Below are positions 58,575 to 64,000 of a stretch of DNA of 64,000 nt, in pieces. The notes beneath the pieces are model-generated. The model was given only the letters and a program-made list of their open reading frames with translations, ran no database searches and was not told the origin of the DNA. Origin of the DNA: Moniliophthora roreri (lineage: Eukaryota > Basidiomycota > Agaricomycetes > Agaricales > Marasmiaceae); contig LATX02000001.1 of assembly GCA_001466705.2 (NCBI GenBank), forward strand, positions 248,001 to 312,000, given 5' to 3'. A program made the translations under genes and the position numbers. How positions within the stretch are numbered: the first letter of the stretch is position 1; each line of letters begins with the position of its first letter.

Positions 58575-60012
58575 CAGCTGGTACTGGTTTTTGCTAGACT
58601 ACAGCTTCTTCTTCTAGCACTTCTGCAGATGATGAGGCCACACTTGATAGCCAGAGCACTACTGACAGCCTGGCAACTGTTAGAGGAGGATTTGATACTA
58701 TAAATATCACAGATTTACCTCCTGATAGCCCTGGCAGCTCTGACTCTTCCTACCAGGCTTCACTTGCTGGCTTTGCTAGCTACCCAGATGTCTGGTTCTC
58801 CTTTTCTAAAAGTGAGATGCAGACAATCCACAAGGGCATAGAGGAGATAGTCTTTTCAACTTACCTTGGCCAGATTCCAAACAATCTTAGAGGTAAATCT
58901 CATGGAAGACTTAAGGCAGTTGATTATCTGAATATCTTCACATTGATTTTCCCTCTTATTCTTCCTGAATTATGACCAGATGAAATTGGCTCATTCTGAA
59001 CCATAAGGAAGCCCTTCTCAACAATCTCCATCATCTTGTTGCTGCAACAAATATTGTAGCCTCATTTTCACTCTCTGCTAGTGATGCAGATCAATTCAAC
59101 CTCCACTATACTCAATATGGAAGGTCTTCTGGAAGACTTTTTTCCTCACCTTGATCTCAAACCAAACTACCATTATGCAACACATAATGCTACTCTACTA
59201 AAGCTATGGGTACCACTAGCAGGACTAAGTGAATTTGGTGGAGAGCAGATAAATGGGTTTCTACAAGAGATCAATACTAGCAAACAAATTGATATGGTTC
59301 TATCTATGTTTGAATCTTTGTACTTTTAAGGGATTCCATTCTAGATAATCTAGATTATACTATTCTCAAGCAGATATGCTGCAGAGGAAAGCTGAATGCT
59401 CTTCTTCAGGAAGGCTTATCAAGTGAAGATTCAATCATCCAGCAGCTAGCTAGAATTCTTTTTCCACCTGCAGATTCAGCACTTCTTATACATTGTACTT
59501 CAGGCCATATTACTGCTGTGGAAGAAGCCCAATTTCTCAAAGGAGGAACTGCTATGATGGAGTTGGCACTGCCATTATACTAGTGTCTTTTCTAGTATTT
59601 GAATACTATTGAAAGAGGCCAGTGGCTACTATATTCAGCAGGCTCTTTTCCAATAGATGCTAAGATATTGCCTGCCAAGGTCCAGTCAAGAAGTGAGATC
59701 AAGCATGATGGCTGTACATTCAGTTGTCAAACTTCTCATAAGGCAAATAGTACAGTTATGTTCTATGATTGGGGGTTTAAAGGAACATATGCAGGTTCTA
59801 TTCAAGCAATCTGCACTATGCCACTCCAAGGGGAACTGCACACATTCTTGTTTGTTACAATTTATAGAAATTTACCAGAGGAGGAGGAAAATAAGAGACC
59901 ATATTCACAGCAGCCCAGTTTTATGACCTGCATTGTAGATGCAGCTCCTTCTCAAGTTGTAGTCACCATTGAGCTGAAGCACCTTATCTCACATGTGATT
60001 ATTGCAGACTGA
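58575..60012 (+). pseudogene. C-terminal part of a decayed fungal transposase-like gene
   Basis: Reads VRGGFDTINITDLPPDSPGS, FSKSEMQTIHKGIEEIVF, GKSHGRLKAVDYLNIFTLIF and PLILPEL, then TGA twice, then LEDFFPHLDLKPNYHYATHN and PLAGLSEFGGEQINGFLQEI (59110-59280), VQSRSEIKHDGCTFSCQ and GELHTFLFVTIY. The block PNxHYATH...GPL...SEFxGERxNGxLQ is typical of the C-terminal region of a Tnp2/Plavaka-like Agaricomycete family. Its start directly next to the CACTA MITE may be coincidence. Confidence 0.6.
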
Positions 60013-60113
60013 GAGGCACTTTTGGCATTTACAACTATGATATTCTACTTATTTGTACAGCACTCAATTGGGAGTGCAAATAATAGACAAATCAACTTTC
60101 ATATTCTTAAATA

Positions 60114-61105
60114 CTAAAAGAAACTATTAAACATTGGCTTAGTACAAATTGAATTCATTACTACTGTCTGCCACTTTGAAAAAGCCATACAACCTGGAGC
60201 TAGACATGCTTGCTGGCCAATCTGCAGTCCACTACAAGTCTCTACAGCTTGCAAAAAGCCTTCTGCAGTTGGCCCATTAGACTCAAGCTCATTGAGTGCA
60301 ACCTGTACACTAGCTGCAATGTCTTTGAGGCCTGGACATGCAGTTGGAGTATTATTACTCCACATAGTGTGAACTGTGTAGTCCTCTGAGGCCCAACTAA
60401 AGCAGTGGGTATACTTAGCCAATCACATTTCATGTGTACTGCTGAAATGGATCTAGAAAATCTCATAAGTGTAAGTTAAATTATATGTAAAACACACTCA
60501 GAGTCTATGTGCACAGCTGCTCTCGAGGTGGCAAGAAACAATCTGCTGGAGAAGTGGGAGACAGCATATTGCAAGTTGGTTCAACATGTGTCTTGAGGCA
60601 AAAGGAATAGATGTGAGTAGGCACAAGAATGTGACTGCCTCAGATGCAGTTTTATGGGATTGCACCCTAGTATGCAGATTAATACACATAAACTAGAAGA
60701 CTATAGAGTATTTACAATATTTCCTGCTTACTATAAGCAAGAGCAGGGTAGCTCCCATACTTATCAGCTGCTTGATACAGTTTTACAACACTCTTGGGAG
60801 CCAAACCTTCAAAGTTGGGTGGCTGGGCATTGTAAGTGAATGCAAGAAGGAATAACAGTGTTTCACTTGATTCTGTTAGATAAATAGGCTGTCTGGTGTC
60901 TTGATTGACTATAGAAGGTGAAGGAAAGCTCTCTGTGAGAATCTTGAGGTTCTTTGAGTGGGCTCTGAGATTGCTAGCTTGTAGTATAATATTAATTGGG
61001 ATGTTGCAAGAAGTACTAGGTAAAATATAGACCAATTAAAGCTTGCTCAGAGGATTACTGAGTATTAAAGCAAAAAAAAAACTTACTAGCACAGGTTGGA
61101 TTCAT
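60114..61105 (-). pseudogene. BTB/POZ domain protein, decayed or incompletely modelled
   Basis: The minus strand from 61015 reads SCNIPINIILQASNLRAHSK, NLKILTESFPSPSIVNQDTR, IYLTESSETLLFLLAFTYNA and SVVKLYQAADKYGSYPALAY, a fungal BTB/POZ fold. A second exon (60422-60114) has YTHCFSWASEDYTVHTMW and ACLAPGCMAFSKWQ, the region after the BTB in this family. A small first exon (61105-61087, MNPTCA) has a perfect GTAAGT donor, but its phase does not fit the BTB exon, so the gene is either broken or starts elsewhere. Confidence 0.6.
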
Positions 61106-61240
61106 TGGAGGAGGGAAGGAAGAAAGAACAAGAGGTGTGATTGCCTGGCTAGATAATCAGTCACAGCAATGTGACATTGTGTCATCTTATCTCTGTTCTG
61201 TCTTTGATTGCCTTTGGTCTCTTCTCAGTTGCCTACACAA

Positions 61241-62180
61241 ATGCCTCCAAGAAACAAGCTTAAGAAGCACTTCAAGCTTATAATTTTACCTAATGAATTA
61301 CTTTCTGAGGTATGTTTCTCTCAAATATCACCATAGAGAAGGAAACTGACATGGTTCGATCTTTTGGCATTTACTACCAATTGACCTTCTTCATCTTGCT
61401 TGGACTTGCAAATATCTAAGGTCCTTATTGATAGATAGGAAGAGTGAGACTTAGTGGAAAGTCTCCAGAGAGTCTGCAGGGTTTCCCTGTGTGGTAGAAG
61501 GCATGAGTAAGCCTGTATTTGTATGCCTATGGTTTCACAAGTTTTGTGAGGTACATCTGTTACTCATTTCTAAAATTATAATTTACATTAATACTTTTTT
61601 CAGAGATTTCAAGAACCATGCAAAGAAATTACTTGGACTGGATTGAGAAAATTTGGAGGAGGGCATCATTGGTGTCAGGAATGTGCTGCCTCACTGTAAG
61701 TGCTTATACAATGTGCTATATCAATACAGAAGCTACATGCAGATTCATACCTTGTGATCAACAGTTTCATTTTGCAGAAATACTTGAATTTGTCCCTTGC
61801 ACACAGGTTGAATGAGCATATCAGCCTGAAGAGTGTAGGCCAACCATTTAGATCAGCTGACTCATTCTAACTATACAGCTAGATGAAAATCACTAAACTC
61901 TATTTTGCAGATAGACTTGATGCAGTCCTCAAAGCAATTCGAGGAATAGATGAGGCAACATTCTATAAGTGGATTATCAATACTAGGCAACTGCATCACT
62001 CCAAAAGACAAGTTAGTCTCTCAAGTCTTTTCTAAGCATCTGCAAACTTAACATCTTTCAGACTGTAGAACAAATAATCAATGTCCAATTGGCTAAACAG
62101 TCTGCAGCTAGTGAAGTCTTAAAAAATATTCAGGCTACTCAGTTTAAGCAGTATGTCACCTGAATTGCTGTGAGTTATAC
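61241..62180 (+). pseudogene. F-box-like protein gene, decayed
   Basis: Exon 1 (61241-61309) is MPPRNKLKKHFKLIILPNEL then LSE, with donor GTATGT. HLLPIDLLHLAWTCKYLRSL completes the F-box, but no AG acceptor precedes it (a CG sits there). KVSRESAGFPCVVEGMSKPV and, after an intron ending TTTTTTCAG (61602), ITWTGLRKFGGGHHWCQECA follow the family's usual order; later exons carry VLKAIRGIDEATFYKWIINT and INVQLAKQSAASEVLKN. TAG interrupts at about 61454. F-box proteins link substrates to SCF ubiquitin ligase; this copy is probably dead. Confidence 0.55.
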
Positions 62181-62514
62181 ATACACACTGACACTATTGT
62201 AGAATTACTAAAAGGCTCAGACAAGAGGGCTGGTTAGATGTATTAGACTTGCTTACTCATTTTGAAGCTACCCCCAATGCTTAAGTACTACTAAGCTTGC
62301 AAAGATTGCCTAAAGTGCAAAAAGGTACACTCCTTACTGATAGCTGTAAGTGCTCAGTCAATTTATATAAATCTTACTTATTTGCTCAATGCAGAATGGG
62401 GAAGTATGAAAAATAAATTATACAATTATTGGGCAGCAATATGCTCACAGATTGTAATTACTAGCGATTATGAGTATTTAATACAATACATCCAGAGGTG
62501 CCACCATTGTATTT
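62181..62514. other. remnant of the F-box gene 3' region and intergenic sequence
   Basis: Decayed frames continue to about 62420 without a clear stop or domain. Confidence 0.3.
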
Positions 62515-62989
62515 GCTGACTCAAGAACAAGAGTATAGCATGTTGTTAGTAGTGTAGGCACAGGGGAAGCTAGCAGAAAGAGAGTGCTGGGGTGTTGGTT
62601 GTGTCAGTGACCAGAACAACCCAATGACAGTGATAACAGCATCTGCTATCATCACAATCACATCTGCTGACTCCAGAAATAGGGGTATGGCCCATTGTTG
62701 GTATTGTAGGTGCAGAAGAAGTTAGTGGAAAGAGGGTAGAGAGGTAGTGGTGGTGCTGGTGCCCAGAATGACCCAATAATAGTGACAACAGCATCCACTA
62801 TCATCACCATCATCTCTGCTGACCCCAAAAACAGGGTACAGCCTGTTGTTGGTGTTGTAGATGCAGGAGAAATTGGTGGAAAGAGAGTAGAGAGGTGGTG
62901 ATGGTGCTAGTGCTGGTGCCCAGAACAACCCAACAACAGTGATGGCAGCATCTGCTATCATCACTATTGTCTCCACTAACTCCAAAAAC
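62515..62989. repeat. minisatellite, about three units of 151 bp
   Basis: Units start GTAGG.GCAG.RGAAG at 62554, 62706 and 62857 (spacing 152 and 151), each with GTGCCCAGAAYRACCCAA, CAGCATCYRCTATCATCA and CTGACYCCARAAACAGGGTA. Confidence 0.88.
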
Positions 62990-63260
62990 TGTTACACTTT
63001 TTCTCTTTTGTACTTATGCTTCTCTTTTGCCCTTGGACTTATTACATCTTCCCAGCCCCCTTTTCCTTTCTCTCTATGCTTCTTCTCATCAGACACATAC
63101 ACCTTCCCAGTTCCCCTTTCTTCTCACACTTGTAATACTAACATTGTCAGTAACCACTGGTTGAACTGGGAATTACTCATATTTACCTGATACTACCATT
63201 TACCTACCAGACATTATGTAGATATTGGATGTACCTATTTAAGCACTCATGCCAGGGTCT
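62990..63260 (+). repeat. truncated LTR of the element B family
   Basis: Starts TGTTACACTTTTTCTC and follows the element B LTR (TTCCCAGCCCCC, CATCAGACACATACACC, GAACTGGGAATTACT, ACCTATTTAAGC) to the TATTTAAG box, then diverges before the self-priming block. It lies directly against the 151-bp minisatellite. Confidence 0.8.
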
Positions 63261-63530
63261 TAGAGCCTGTTTGGTGGCACTGTGTTGCAACCTGGGCCCA
63301 GCCAAAACTCAGCCATACAGCTCTTTTGGTCCGTGTGAGTATGGGTGCTAAGTAACCTGCCACATACAGGTAAGAAAAGTCTGTTTGGTGGCACTGTCTT
63401 CTTTTGTCACATCATCCATTTTCTGCATTGTGGCTTGCATCCTCTCATTATAAGTGCTGGCATTACCATTTCTAACCAAATTACATTCATTTCTTGCTTC
63501 CAGAACATTCATTCACGAAGATCTTGACAT
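63261..63530. other. upstream region of the Myb/SANT-like gene
   Basis: GTCTGTTTGGTGGCACTGT occurs twice (63268 and 63381, with slight change). No other feature. Confidence 0.4.
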
Positions 63531-63955
63531 ATGGGGAGGAAGAAGTCCACCAATAAAGACACCGGCAATCTGAACACAAATCCTGTTACAAAAGTCAAGT
63601 GCAAATGGACTGAAGAGGAGAATACAGTGATGATAGATGAGCTACATGTCCAGAAGGATTCTAGAAGACAAGCACAGAGTGAGTGGAAGCCTGGTGTATG
63701 GAAGATTGTGAAGGAGTACCTAGAGCAAGATGTTGGTGTGTCTGACCCACCAAAGACAGAAGAGAAGTGCCAGGATCATTGGACCTCAAAGGTGTGTGTG
63801 CCTTTTTCCATTTTAATCTATACTGACATATACTATTACAGCTTAAGAAGGATTGGTGCAATGTCTACTCTCTCTCAACACAGTCTGGATTTTCCTTCTG
63901 TACTATCACCTATCAGATCTTAGCCACACCAGATGTCTGGGAACCACTGCTAAAG
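63531..63955 (+). CDS. Myb/SANT-like DNA-binding protein, 3' part outside window
   Basis: Exon 1 63531-63791 (87 codons), intron 63792-63841 (50 nt, GTGTGT...CTGAC...CAG), exon 2 63842-63955 (38 codons), next donor GTGTGT at 63956; phases agree. MGRKKSTNKDTGNLN is a basic start; KCKWTEEENTVMIDELHVQK, EWKPGVWKIVKEYLEQDVGV, KCQDHWTSK and LKKDWCNVYSLSTQSGFS, with TPDVWEPLLK, form the tryptophan-spaced helices of a Myb/SANT-like domain (Myb_DNA-bind_3 kind) found in many Agaricomycete proteins and often related to Harbinger-type transposon partners. Beginning intact; the remainder is unseen. Confidence 0.7.
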
Positions 63956-64000
63956 GTGTGTTAATCAATGGAATCTCTTTCCATTTCTCATACCTTGACA

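Overview
The window looks like a transposon-rich piece of a filamentous basidiomycete genome, most likely a mushroom-forming Agaricomycete. Three things point there: short introns (about 50-100 nt) with GTRNGT donors and CTRAC-type branch sites, several Ty3/gypsy families of the kind common in Agaricomycetes, and degenerate F-box, BTB/POZ and transposase-like multigene families. I see no bacterial, organellar or rRNA sequence. Four single N bases (23557, 42897, 48637, 53320) mark uncertain assembly points.

About half of the window is nested LTR retrotransposon. 1-2348 is the 3' part of a chromodomain gypsy element on +. From 2349 to about 16351 runs an old minus-strand gypsy element. It is split by a complete plus-strand gypsy element (6132-13945, 441-bp LTRs, perfect 5-bp target duplication CCCAC), which itself carries a solo LTR (7772-8323, target duplication CATCA). 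An AT-rich terminal-inverted-repeat element (15488-16234) also sits in the old element. A third gypsy element (16352-22491, minus, 206-bp LTRs) follows directly. A fourth (about 48638 to beyond 57246, minus) is broken by a 3-kb insertion and bordered by a 1.2-kb inverted repeat. The three elements whose LTR/internal junction is visible share one layout: a TATA-like box 31-32 nt before a sequence that is complementary to a primer site starting 2 nt after the LTR. That is the signature of Tf1-type self-priming. In-frame stops in these elements are mostly TGA, often where the family has Arg, as expected if CGA codons decay at CpG.

22.5-27.3 kb is gene-poor and full of degenerate tandem repeats. 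27.3-34.0 kb is the most gene-like part: a six-exon gene with two in-frame TGA codons, two copies of an unrecognised protein family (29.3 and 30.8 kb), and a seven-exon NADH pyrophosphatase (NPY1-type Nudix) gene at 32257-34028 that is intact apart from a one-base frame slip. 35.3-42.6 kb holds a large decayed multi-exon gene of a repeated fungal family, interrupted by a 1.6-kb insertion, and a second decayed gene upstream of it.

43343-44047 encodes a secreted protein with two CFEM-like cysteine modules in four exons whose reading frame closes cleanly. Its first two exons are duplicated 1.8 kb away (45515-45812). Between the two copies lies a hAT-like MITE with a perfect 8-bp target duplication (44161-44878). 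The right end has a CACTA-type MITE (58101-58557, 3-bp target duplication), decayed transposase-like, BTB/POZ and F-box genes, a 151-bp minisatellite, an LTR fragment of the 6132-13945 family, and the start of a Myb/SANT-like DNA-binding gene that leaves the window.

Genes I judge likely functional are NPY1 (if the slip is a sequencing error), the CFEM-like protein, and the Myb/SANT-like gene. The rest is mobile DNA or its remains.
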